From WHSO01 sp050485485 (GTDB lineage Bacteria > Pseudomonadota > Alphaproteobacteria > SMXQ01): DNA of 64,000 bases. Under the pieces are notes generated by a model that was not told the origin of the DNA, ran no database searches, and was given only the letters and a program-made list of their open reading frames with translations. This document shows positions 34,457-43,165 of this stretch, in pieces. The DNA is taken from assembly GCA_050485485.1 (NCBI GenBank), contig JBJHBM010000009.1, forward strand, positions 4,716 to 68,715, read 5' to 3'. Position numbers and translations under genes: made by a program. Within the stretch, counting starts at the first letter, position 1. Each line of letters begins with the position of its first letter.

Positions 34457-35284
34457 ATGGCTCCGGTTCCGTTGCCCGACATCGACCTGACCGGGCGGGT
34501 CGTCATCGTCACCGGCGCCGACCGGGGTCTGGGACGCGCCATGGCGCTCGCACTTGCCGACTGCGGGGCGCGCGTCACGGTGGCCTCGCCGGCCCTGGAA
34601 GGGCTGCAGGAGGTGGCCCACGAGATCGAGAGGATCGCGGGCAAGGGCCATGCCCTCGCGGTGCAGACCGACATCACCGACCTGCATTCTTGCGAGAATT
34701 GCCTCAAGCGCACGATCGACGTTTTCGGCGACCTGCACGTGCTCGTCAACAATGCGCGCCGGCTGCACAGGGGGCCCGGCATCCCGCTCGGGGGCAACAA
34801 CCTGACGATGTGGGAGACCGACCCGGAAATCTACCGCCAGACGGTGGAGGTCAACGTCACCGGGACGTTCCTGATGGCGCGCACGGCGGCGCTTTATTTC
34901 GTCCGCAAGGGCTACGGCAAGATCGTCAACCTCACGACCTCCCTCCACAATTTCTTCCGCGAGCGCCAGAGCCCCTACGGCGTCACCAAGGCCGCGATCG
35001 ACGCCTCGACCTACATCTGGTCGCGGGACTTGAAGGACATGGGGGTCACGGTGAACGCGCTGCTGCCGGGCGGGTCGTGCGATTCCGATCCGAGCCGCGT
35101 GCTGCGCCCGGGCCAGGAGCTCCTGCCGGTAGACGTGATGAACCCTGTGCTGGTGTGGCTCGCCTCCGTGCGTTCCGACGGCATCACCGGCGGGCGTTAC
35201 AACGGCAGCCTGTGGGACCCGGCGCTCGACCCGGACGAGGCCGCCGCGAAGTGCCGCGAGGAGCCCTCGATCAGAGGGGCGTAA
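34457..35284 (+). CDS. Short-chain dehydrogenase/reductase
   Basis: A 275-residue SDR: TGADRGLGRAMALAL, VNNARRLH, NLTTSLHN (Ser) and YGVTKAAID (Tyr-x-x-x-Lys). The C-terminus is longer than in the 31630 gene. The ribosome site is aggagg just before ATG 34457. A repeat-rich gap follows, so it is the last gene of its transcript. Its substrate is unknown. Confidence 0.85.
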   Translation: MAPVPLPDIDLTGRVVIVTGADRGLGRAMALALADCGARVTVASPALEGLQEVAHEIERIAGKGHALAVQTDITDLHSCENCLKRTIDVFGDLHVLVNNARRLHRGPGIPLGGNNLTMWETDPEIYRQTVEVNVTGTFLMARTAALYFVRKGYGKIVNLTTSLHNFFRERQSPYGVTKAAIDASTYIWSRDLKDMGVTVNALLPGGSCDSDPSRVLRPGQELLPVDVMNPVLVWLASVRSDGITGGRYNGSLWDPALDPDEAAAKCREEPSIRGA

Positions 35285-35310
35285 CAAATCAGTACCAGGG
35301 ATTGGGCAAT

Positions 35311-35458
35311 TACCCTCTCCGCCCGCTCGCGGGGGGAGAGGGTGCGAGCGTAGCGAGCGGGTGAGGTGGATCACCTGAACCGACCACCTCACCCTCCCCA
35401 TCGAAGCTCCGCTTCGACGGGTCCCCTCCCTCTCCCCCGCTGGCGCGGCGGAGAGGGA
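35311..35458. repeat. Intergenic palindromic repeat element (two hairpins)
   Basis: The stretch contains taccctctccgcccgctcg pairing with its GC-rich complement ggggggagagggt, then gcgagcgtagcgagcgggtg, then ggtgaggtgg facing ccacctcaccc, then atcgaagctccgcttcgac, and cctctccc facing ggagagg. Such mosaics of hairpins are typical alphaproteobacterial intergenic repeats. It separates an SDR gene from the convergent amidohydrolase gene and may end both transcripts. No coding is seen. Confidence 0.7.
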
Positions 35459-35469
35459 ATCTTCACGGC

Positions 35470-36927
35470 CTACTCCGCCGCGGAGACCGAGGGCTTCTTG
35501 CCCTTCTGCGCCATCAGCGTCTTGACGGCGTCCTCGACTGCGGTGCCCTTGTAGAAGTCGGGGTTCATGGAGGCGTGCATTTCCGCCGCGTTCTCGAACA
35601 CGAACAGGCGGAAGTCGTCCTCGTCGATCAGCTCCTTCTCGACCATCTCCCAGGCCTCGTGCAGCACCTTGGAGAGGTCGGGCACGTCCCAGTGGCCGAT
35701 GTCGGAGGAGAAGATCGCCTTCAGCTTGACCCCGAAGTGGTTGAGCTTGGTGTTGAAGGCGACGGCCGTCATAATGTCGTCGGCCTCGGCGCCGAAGTAG
35801 AAGTTCGGCACGAACTGGTCGCGGATGTCCTCCCGTGACGTGATGCCGGAGGCTTCCCAGTCGTTCATGGGCCGGTCCTCCTTGCGCTGCGACTGCGGCA
35901 GGTCCGGGCTCTTGCGCCAGTTCTCCTTGGTGAGGTAGGGGCGGTGACCGTAGCGGTCGAACATCTCCTCCATCAGCTCGACGTCGAGCTTAGAGGGATC
36001 CTGGTGCTCGTAGATCCAGTCGATGTTACGCTTCTCGTAGATTTCCATGAGGTCGTTGTAGAGCTGCGCGCCCCAGCCCGCGCCGCCTTCGAGGAAGGCG
36101 AACTTGAGCTTGGGGAAGCGGCGGCACACGCCCGAGAAGATCAGCGAGCGGGCGAAGAACTCGTTGCCGACCGCGAAGGTGCCGAGCCGGTTGAAGGAGT
36201 AGCAGTTGGGCGACTGACGGCGCGGTGTCTTCTGGGCGCCCGCATGCCCCGCCGGCAGCATGCCGAGCTCCATGCAGCGCCGCCAGAACGGGTCGTAGTC
36301 GTAGCCGTTGCGCGGCTCCATGCAGATCGAGGTGATGCGCTGGGTCTTTTCCCCGAGTTCCGGGTCCACCGCTGCGGCCTCGGGCACCGCGTCGCGCACC
36401 TCGCCCGAGATGGTGACAGTCTTGAGGCCGAGGGAATGCGCGAACTCGAGCTCCGCGATCGCCTCTTCCGGTGTCCAGGTCGGCACCACGGCGGACGGCG
36501 TCATGCGGTGCGAAACGTCCTTGAACATGTCGGCGTAGAGCATGTTGAGCGAGCGGGCGAGGACCTGGCGCATCTCGTCGTCGCGCACCTGGTTGGCCGA
36601 GATGCCGTAGGTGGTGTAGACCACGGCGAAGTCGATCCCGGCGTCCTCGAGCCGCTCGGCGTAAAGCTTCGGCAGCATGCAGGTGGCGCGGTCGATGGTG
36701 TACTTGCCCGAGGGTGCCGCCCAGAACATCGAACGGTGCGTCCTGGTGTAGCCCGGCCGGCCCTGCTTCTCGAACTTCTCCAGCATCTTGACGCCGCCGA
36801 CCTGCTTGACGAAGTCGTGGACCGCCCATTGGCCTTCCAGAACGTGGGCGTCGGCGTCGATGACCGGATAGTCGAGCCGCTTTTTGACGGCGGCGGACTT
36901 GGAGTTAAGCGTGTGAATCTGTCGCAT
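35470..36927 (-). CDS. Amidohydrolase 2 family metal-dependent hydrolase/decarboxylase
   Basis: A 485-residue TIM-barrel protein. It is a distant paralogue of the protein at 20923-22407: PVIDADAHVLEGQW (metal His) near the N-terminus, PAGHAGAQKTPRR, LKFAFLEGGAGWGAQLYNDL and FSSDIGHWDVPDL near the C-terminus. It also shares the ending AAEMHASMNPDFYKGTAVE. It is probably a zinc- or manganese-dependent decarboxylase or hydrolase of an aromatic or unsaturated acid. It diverges from an MFS gene with 215 bases between. Confidence 0.82.
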   Translation of the reverse strand: MRQIHTLNSKSAAVKKRLDYPVIDADAHVLEGQWAVHDFVKQVGGVKMLEKFEKQGRPGYTRTHRSMFWAAPSGKYTIDRATCMLPKLYAERLEDAGIDFAVVYTTYGISANQVRDDEMRQVLARSLNMLYADMFKDVSHRMTPSAVVPTWTPEEAIAELEFAHSLGLKTVTISGEVRDAVPEAAAVDPELGEKTQRITSICMEPRNGYDYDPFWRRCMELGMLPAGHAGAQKTPRRQSPNCYSFNRLGTFAVGNEFFARSLIFSGVCRRFPKLKFAFLEGGAGWGAQLYNDLMEIYEKRNIDWIYEHQDPSKLDVELMEEMFDRYGHRPYLTKENWRKSPDLPQSQRKEDRPMNDWEASGITSREDIRDQFVPNFYFGAEADDIMTAVAFNTKLNHFGVKLKAIFSSDIGHWDVPDLSKVLHEAWEMVEKELIDEDDFRLFVFENAAEMHASMNPDFYKGTAVEDAVKTLMAQKGKKPSVSAAE

Positions 36928-37142
36928 GTCTTCCTTCCCTGATTCCAGAGGGTGCCGGACGGGACGAGGCCCGGCTGTGGCTCCCGGACGGCTTTGCGCC
37001 GCGAATTCTTAGATGTGGAAGTATTCTGGCACGTCTCTCCCGCCGTGGCCAAGCCCGTTCGGGCGGTCGGCTGGCCGGGCGCACTTTACCGGCGCGGAGC
37101 GATCCGCTACACCCGGGCGCCGCCGGAAACGAGGGAGAGCGT

Positions 37143-38378
37143 GTGAGCACGGACGATCAGGGACAGCCGCCATCGGGCGAGGGCGGCGGCGTGGTCCGCA
37201 CCGACTGGTTCGTGGTGCTGGCGGCGGTCGGTGCCGGAATCGTCGGTGCCGCCCATATCGGCAAGGTGCCGGCGGCGCTGCCGGCGATCCGCGCCGAGTT
37301 CGGCCTCGACCTCGTGTTGGCGGGCTGGGTGGTGTCGATGTTCTCGGCGACCGGGATGCTCGCGGGGATGGCGGTGGGTGTGCTCGCCGATCGCCTCGGC
37401 CACCGCGCGCTGGCCTTGGCGGGGGTCGCGCTGATGGGGGCGGGCTCGGCACTTGGGGCGCTCGCGGGGGACGGCGCGACGCTGCTCGCCACGCGCTTCT
37501 TCGAGGGCGTCGGCTTCGTGATCGCTGTGGTGACGGCGCCCTCGTTGATCGTGCGCGCGGTGGCGCGCGCCCATCGTCGTTTCGTCTTCGGCCTGTGGGG
37601 CTCGTTCATGTCGATGGGCCTCGCCGCCATGCTGGTGGCGTCGCCCCCGGTGCTCGAAGCCTGGGGCTGGCGTGGGGCGTGGCTGACGATGGCGGCGGTC
37701 TCGGTCCTGTGGGCGCTCCTGATGCTGTTCGCGCTGCGCCGCTTCGACTTCTGGCGCGGGGCGCCGCCGGTGCGTGCGCATCCGTGGAAGGAGGTGATCG
37801 CGACCGCCCGGGCACCGGGACCGTGGTTGCTCGCCGTCTGCTTCGGCTGTTATGCGCTGGCCTGGACCGCGTTGATGGTGTGGTTGCCGACCTTCCTGGT
37901 GGACCAGCGCGCGAGCGGCCTCGGGTTCGCCGCCGGGCTCACGGTGCTGGTGGTGATCGTCAATTTTCCCGGCAACGTGCTGGGCGGCTGGCTCAACCAG
38001 CGCGGGTTGCCGCGCTGGGCGCTGCTACTGTTCGTCGGCGTCCTGTTCGCCGTGCTGGGGCCGCTCCTGTTCCTCGACTGGCTGCCGGACGGCGCCCGCC
38101 TCGCCGCCGCCCTCGCATTCTCGTGCCTGGGCGGGATCCTGCCCGCGAGCGTGCTCGGCGCGGCGCCGGTGTTCGCGCCCGGCCCCGCCCAGATCGGGGC
38201 CACCAACGGTCTTCTGGTGCAGGGCTCGAACCTCGGCCAGTTCGTGGGGCCGCCGCTGGTGGGCGCGGCGGTGTCGGCCGCCGGCGGCTGGCAGGGAGGC
38301 GCCTGGGTGTTCCTCGCCTGCGGCCTCGGGGTGGTGCTGTTCGCCCTCGCGATCCGGCGCGCCGAAGCGCGCCTTTGA
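37143..38378 (+). CDS. MFS transporter (CynX/NimT-like)
   Basis: A 411-residue protein with twelve hydrophobic segments and the loop 2-3 motif GVLADRLGHRALAL. It starts at GTG 37143 with a short Gly-rich cytosolic N-terminus. It has no duplicated sugar motif; the closest pattern is that of the CynX/NimT anion group. It is divergent from the amidohydrolase gene, so it may import the acid used by that enzyme. This link is inferred from place only. Confidence 0.8.
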   Translation: MSTDDQGQPPSGEGGGVVRTDWFVVLAAVGAGIVGAAHIGKVPAALPAIRAEFGLDLVLAGWVVSMFSATGMLAGMAVGVLADRLGHRALALAGVALMGAGSALGALAGDGATLLATRFFEGVGFVIAVVTAPSLIVRAVARAHRRFVFGLWGSFMSMGLAAMLVASPPVLEAWGWRGAWLTMAAVSVLWALLMLFALRRFDFWRGAPPVRAHPWKEVIATARAPGPWLLAVCFGCYALAWTALMVWLPTFLVDQRASGLGFAAGLTVLVVIVNFPGNVLGGWLNQRGLPRWALLLFVGVLFAVLGPLLFLDWLPDGARLAAALAFSCLGGILPASVLGAAPVFAPGPAQIGATNGLLVQGSNLGQFVGPPLVGAAVSAAGGWQGGAWVFLACGLGVVLFALAIRRAEARL

Positions 38379-38517
38379 ACCGCCCGGGTCGTGTCTCCAG
38401 GCACTCTATGATTTACCATAATGCCGTTTGTGGCTATTCTTATCTAAAGAACTAGGAGAGGCCCGGGTAAGGGTCCAGTCCACGCATTGCGTTCGGCCAG
38501 GGGACAAGGGGCTGACC

Positions 38518-41500
38518 ATGCGGTATCCGTCGCTAACCTACTTGGTTGTTATTTTAGCCAGTGTGGCGATGGCTTCCTGTGCCCCGCCGCCAGCCAAACT
38601 CATTCTCCCTTCCACGCCACTGCCCGATGAAGGTCAACGCGAGGTTCGCGTCCACGCCGCGAACGAGTGGCAGGATACGGGCATAGACGTGCAGCGCGGC
38701 GAATCCTACGCCGTAACCGCGACCGGCAGATGGAGCGTCGGCGGACTCTGTGGGCAAACCGATGCCGACGGGCAGGGCCTGAATCTGCTGTGTTGGATCG
38801 ATCCATGGGGCCTCAACATAAAACCTTCGACGTTGATCGGCCGAATCGGCGAACAGGGCCAACCGTTCCGTATCGGCTCTTCGTTCGACTTCATCGCCCC
38901 CCAGGACGGCAGGCTGTTTCTCCGCATCTACGATATCACCCTGGGGGACAATTCCGGCCATCAAGACGTTCGTATCGTCCGGGGGGTATCCGCTTCCGCG
39001 ATCGCCGGGGGAAGCGTCCCCGACGGCGCATTGCCGGAACTTACTTCCATTGAAGTGAAGGTATCCGCCGATCTCAAATCGGTCACCTGGTACGCGGATT
39101 GGTATCTCGGCGATACCCCTCAGAGCGGCCATCGTTGGCTGGACAAGGTCGGCTTCCTCCGGGGCATGCTCGAGCGTGCGTCACTGTTCCGGCAAGGCGG
39201 CGAGCCGCGTATGACGCTGCATGCAGATCTGGCAAGTTTCGAGGATATCGTCGGCACGTCCTTCAATGCCGGATACCGTGTCGTCGTGGACTACCGCCTC
39301 AACGATTCTCAGGGGCATACCGTGTTCAAGGAGAGGATAGCGACCGAGGGCAGGGCAAATTTCGGCGAAGCGTTCGCTGCCGGTACCCTGGTCCAAATGG
39401 CGAGCGATCGGGCGTTGCTCGCAAACGCCGAGAGATTGATCGAATCGCTTCGTCGGCAGCTGCCCGAGGCACTCGTGGCGTATCGCGGTGGGGTGGCGTC
39501 CGGGACGCGTGCCGTTGCCACGCACGATAGCGGCTCCGGCAGCGGATACTTCGCCCTTGAGGACGAGATCGCCTTCAACGTGCTCGAGCGCATAGCCTTC
39601 GATCCGGCGACGCGTCAGGTGACGCTGATCGGGCGCGCCGATCCCCGCTACGTCGGGCCGCGCATTCCCTATCTGCAGCACTTGGCGACGCTGCTGGAAA
39701 ATCCGGCGCCAGAGTTCACCCTGGAATGGACGCCGCAGACCGAGCGCGCCGTGTCGGATTTCTTCAGGCGCATGGATGATCCGCACGAGATGGCGGCCTT
39801 CGCGGGTACGGCGGGTGCCATTTTCACACCCGATGGCATGCCCACTGCGTCGGGCCGCCGCGTACTCGCCCGTGCCGGAATCCACCCCGTCGCCGGGAAC
39901 CGGCGGCCGGGTTTCCTTGGTCTCAGGGTGCGGTCGACGACCGAGGGCGACCAGACTTTCGGCGTCGTCGTGCAGGAGGTCGTGCCTGGATCTCCTGCCG
40001 CTCGGGCCGGTTTGCGCCCCAATGACCGTCTGATGTCGGTGCATGGCAGCCAGGCGCTGCACCCGCATGAATTCGTGGCCATCGTCCGCCGCGCGGGCGC
40101 CGGAACAACGATCGATATCATGGGTTTGCGGGAGTCGCGTCTTTTCCGCGAGCAGGTGGCTCTGGGCGAAGGACAGGGCGATCCTTGGGATGGCTACACG
40201 CGCGCCGACATTGTTGCCTTGCTGCTACGCCATACTGGGAACGGGGAAGGCGCAAAGGTGATCGAGGCGTATCAGACTGTGCAGCGCCTCACCGACAACC
40301 CTTATCTCCTCTTGCCAGCGATCAACCAGCTCTATCTCGCCGCGAACACGCCCTTGCGGGGCTTCGAGACCGCGATGGCCAATTACAACGCGGTGTTCGA
40401 CGACGTGCGCGGCGGCCGCCTGACCGAGCGGCAGGCTATCCGCCGCATCTTCTTCGATCTTCTGGAAGGTATGGAATATACGCTTCGCCTGCCGGCGGCG
40501 TCGCTGACGGGCCCCTACCAGCGCGCCGTTCGGAGCGGTGTCGATCCCGAGAGCGCCTTCGATGCGGTCGTTGTCTCTGACCTTCACCGGCAGGTTACGG
40601 AGGTCGCCCTGGCGGAGGCGCTGCGTACTGTCCTCCGGCGGCAAGAAGAAATGGTGATTACGGCCCGGGACATCGGCCAGAAGACCGGTGTGGTGCCGGT
40701 CGTCCGGCCCCAGTACATCGGCCTGCCGCCCGACAGCCAGACCGCCCGGGTCATGTTCCAGGCGGACTACCTGGGCAAGACCCTGTTCTTCGCTCCGTCC
40801 CTGGCGCGCCGCGTGCCGGGCTACAGGACGGAATACGCCCACGATATCGAGCGCAAGCTTCCGGTCCAGCGTGACGCGCTCACCACGCGGGCCTGGCTGT
40901 CTGTGGGGGCGCTCGACCTGGCCCAGGGCGGGGACGGCAACATCCTCGAGATTCGTGAGCTGAAGATGCGCTTCAACATGCGCGACCGCCGCGCCGGCGG
41001 GAAAGAGGTCTTCACGTCCGGCGGCTACCCGGAGCTGCTGACCGGGCTCTACGACGACATGGCGCGGGTACTGCCGCCACTGCATGAGCTGCGCGAGGTC
41101 GCGAAGATGCGCGTCGCCGCCCTCTGGATTCTCTCCAAGGCGCCGGACTTCCGGCTGCCGAAGGAGGGTCGGACGGCCTGGCGCGGTCCGGATTCGGCGC
41201 CGATGCCGGTGCACCTGATCTGGTCGCCCCATCACGACCCTGTCAGGGCGGTGGCGGCCGGCGGCGTATCGCTCGCGTTTCCCGACGTGCCGCCGGTGCC
41301 CCGCGGCGTGCCGCTGGTGCCGGTGCTGGACTACCCCGTTCCGGTCGATCCGCAGCTCGGCGATCTGCGCGATCTCCGTGACGTGGGCATGACGGCACTG
41401 CCGGATACGCGCCTTCCCGACGATGCCGCTATCGTCGATCTGCGGGGCCTCGGCGCGACGCCGATCGACCTGAAGGCATTTGACGCGCGCCCCCGCATCC

Positions 41501-42348
41501 GCGTCGCCCGTGAGGTTCCCCTGCCGCCGCCACCCTATGGCGGCACCCGGCTTGCCCAAAAGGGCGATGCGCTGCTGAAGTCTCTCAACCTGCGGGTGCC
41601 GGCCGCCGGGCCGCGCTGCGATCCCGAGCAGCTGGCGGCGCTGGGCGAGGAGGTCGCGGAGGTAAGGCGCCTGATCGGCGAGCTGCAGATGACGGAAGCG
41701 GCGATGAACCTCGTCTCGCAGGCCAACCCCCGGCGCCAGGAGCTTCAGGCGCAGCTCGTGGCGGGCCTTCGTACCGCGCGCGCGGACATCGAGACGGCCG
41801 CCATAGACCTCGCCACGCGCGGCATGCTGGACTCGTACGATATTCTGAGGATACGGGCTGAGTTTCATGGGCTCGGCGAGGTCACCCAGGGGGTGGACCT
41901 GCTGATCGCCGCGAACGAGCGCCTGGAGGCGGAAACCAAGACCTGGGAGCAGCGCATCGACAGGCTGAAGCTCGCCTATCGCGCGGCCACGGCCGACGAC
42001 CTCGAATCGCTGCAGAGGGCCATGTCCGACGTGACGGACGTAATGGGCGATACCCTCGCGGCGCTCGACTCGGTATCCGGCGACGACAGGGCGAGCAAGC
42101 TCTTCCGCGCGGCCGGCAAGGTCGTGAAGAAGGCGAAGAAGGCGAAGCAGCTCATGGACGCCGCCAATGGCGTCCGCGATCTGGCCGGCACGATCCGCCA
42201 GCGCATCGCGCTCGACCGGATGGACGACGTGACCGCCCGTCGGCTCCACGAGCAGTATCGGAAGCGCTTCGACGCCGTGACGGAGGCGCTCCGTTCGCCG
42301 AGCTTCCAGGCCCTGCAGGAAGGACGGATTCCGGCGGAGTGCGGATGA
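38518..42348 (+). CDS. Very large lipoprotein with PA-IL-lectin-like and PDZ domains
   Basis: A 1276-residue protein starting at ATG 38518; the signal peptide ends in VAMASC, so Cys21 is lipidated. Residues about 37-150 look like a PA-IL (LecA)-type sugar-binding domain (WQDTGIDVQRGESYAVTATG, GRIGEQGQPFRIGS, LFLRIYD). A PDZ domain lies at about 465-555 (GFLGLRVRSTTEG, then EVVPGSPAARAGLRPNDRLM). A Pro-rich link is near 920-945 and a coiled coil near 1030-1160. Residues 150-465 and 555-900 have no match that I recognise. It is placed on the outer side of a membrane; function is unknown. Confidence 0.72.
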   Translation: MRYPSLTYLVVILASVAMASCAPPPAKLILPSTPLPDEGQREVRVHAANEWQDTGIDVQRGESYAVTATGRWSVGGLCGQTDADGQGLNLLCWIDPWGLNIKPSTLIGRIGEQGQPFRIGSSFDFIAPQDGRLFLRIYDITLGDNSGHQDVRIVRGVSASAIAGGSVPDGALPELTSIEVKVSADLKSVTWYADWYLGDTPQSGHRWLDKVGFLRGMLERASLFRQGGEPRMTLHADLASFEDIVGTSFNAGYRVVVDYRLNDSQGHTVFKERIATEGRANFGEAFAAGTLVQMASDRALLANAERLIESLRRQLPEALVAYRGGVASGTRAVATHDSGSGSGYFALEDEIAFNVLERIAFDPATRQVTLIGRADPRYVGPRIPYLQHLATLLENPAPEFTLEWTPQTERAVSDFFRRMDDPHEMAAFAGTAGAIFTPDGMPTASGRRVLARAGIHPVAGNRRPGFLGLRVRSTTEGDQTFGVVVQEVVPGSPAARAGLRPNDRLMSVHGSQALHPHEFVAIVRRAGAGTTIDIMGLRESRLFREQVALGEGQGDPWDGYTRADIVALLLRHTGNGEGAKVIEAYQTVQRLTDNPYLLLPAINQLYLAANTPLRGFETAMANYNAVFDDVRGGRLTERQAIRRIFFDLLEGMEYTLRLPAASLTGPYQRAVRSGVDPESAFDAVVVSDLHRQVTEVALAEALRTVLRRQEEMVITARDIGQKTGVVPVVRPQYIGLPPDSQTARVMFQADYLGKTLFFAPSLARRVPGYRTEYAHDIERKLPVQRDALTTRAWLSVGALDLAQGGDGNILEIRELKMRFNMRDRRAGGKEVFTSGGYPELLTGLYDDMARVLPPLHELREVAKMRVAALWILSKAPDFRLPKEGRTAWRGPDSAPMPVHLIWSPHHDPVRAVAAGGVSLAFPDVPPVPRGVPLVPVLDYPVPVDPQLGDLRDLRDVGMTALPDTRLPDDAAIVDLRGLGATPIDLKAFDARPRIRVAREVPLPPPPYGGTRLAQKGDALLKSLNLRVPAAGPRCDPEQLAALGEEVAEVRRLIGELQMTEAAMNLVSQANPRRQELQAQLVAGLRTARADIETAAIDLATRGMLDSYDILRIRAEFHGLGEVTQGVDLLIAANERLEAETKTWEQRIDRLKLAYRAATADDLESLQRAMSDVTDVMGDTLAALDSVSGDDRASKLFRAAGKVVKKAKKAKQLMDAANGVRDLAGTIRQRIALDRMDDVTARRLHEQYRKRFDAVTEALRSPSFQALQEGRIPAECG

Positions 42349-42358
42349 CGGCTTCAGG

Positions 42359-43084
42359 TCACGGCAGCTCGGAGAGCAGCACCCCGTAGCCGGACCGCGT
42401 CTCGTTGACCGAGAGCCGCCTCTGGATTTCCCACACCCGCGCCGTGACCGGATGGATCACGGGCACGCCGAGGTCGCGCTCCAGCGTCTCGATGATGTCG
42501 AGGGTGCGCCAGCCCGAACCCAGCATGTAGATCGCGTCGCCGCCCTTGGCGCGCAGGAACTGGCGCTTGATGTGGGCGTAGATCATCTCGGCCGGATACT
42601 CCTGCACCTTGTTGAAGGGCACGTCGATGCCCGCCATCGCCTTCACCTTGAAGCCCGCGTCGGTGAAGTAGCGCGAGAACACGCCGTTGATCTCGTCGGG
42701 GAAGTAGGTGGCGCCGACGAAGCTCTTGACCTTGAGCGCCTTCATGGCGCGGATGTGGTTCTGGCCGGCGGTGAAGATCGGCACCTTGTACGTCTTTTCC
42801 CACTTGCGCACGATCTCGGCCTCTTTGCGGAAGCCCTGCACCATGAAGGGCGGCGCGCCGTTGGGGTGGATCATGTCCGGCTCTTGGGGGACGAGGCGCC
42901 GGATCTCCGCCTCGTAGGCCTTCATCAGCGGCAGGAACTCGTCACGCGTGCCCCGCGTGATGTTGAGGAACAGCGGGATCACGCCGATGCCTTCCGGCAG
43001 CAGGCGGATGACCTCCTCGGTCATGCCCGGACGCATGGTGGGATTGACCAGGCCGACGAGGCCGCGCCAGCTCGAAAACGCCAT
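42359..43084 (-). CDS. Arylmalonate decarboxylase / Asp-Glu racemase-like protein without catalytic Cys
   Basis: A 241-residue protein. Its C-terminal half follows arylmalonate decarboxylase and maleate isomerase: AIYMLGSGWRTLDIIETLER, then LGVPVIHP and GYGVLL. In that family a Cys lies in the first of these stretches (LSCGG in arylmalonate decarboxylase); here it is Gly/Ser. The N-terminal Cys of the racemases is also absent (MIHPNGAPPFM). The fold call is good, the reaction is not. It is convergent with the large lipoprotein gene and follows the nucleoside-gate gene. Confidence 0.72.
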   Translation of the reverse strand: MAFSSWRGLVGLVNPTMRPGMTEEVIRLLPEGIGVIPLFLNITRGTRDEFLPLMKAYEAEIRRLVPQEPDMIHPNGAPPFMVQGFRKEAEIVRKWEKTYKVPIFTAGQNHIRAMKALKVKSFVGATYFPDEINGVFSRYFTDAGFKVKAMAGIDVPFNKVQEYPAEMIYAHIKRQFLRAKGGDAIYMLGSGWRTLDIIETLERDLGVPVIHPVTARVWEIQRRLSVNETRSGYGVLLSELP

Positions 43085-43165
43085 GATGATGTCCCTCCCT
43101 CGGATGACGGTTTTTGTATCGGACGCGCAGGGTAGCCGTTGCGGCGCCGGCGCGAAAGGGAATCG

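Noticed and set aside
35311..35458. Repeat-rich gap considered as a CRISPR array
   Set aside because: The repeats are inverted hairpins, not regularly spaced identical direct repeats with unique spacers.
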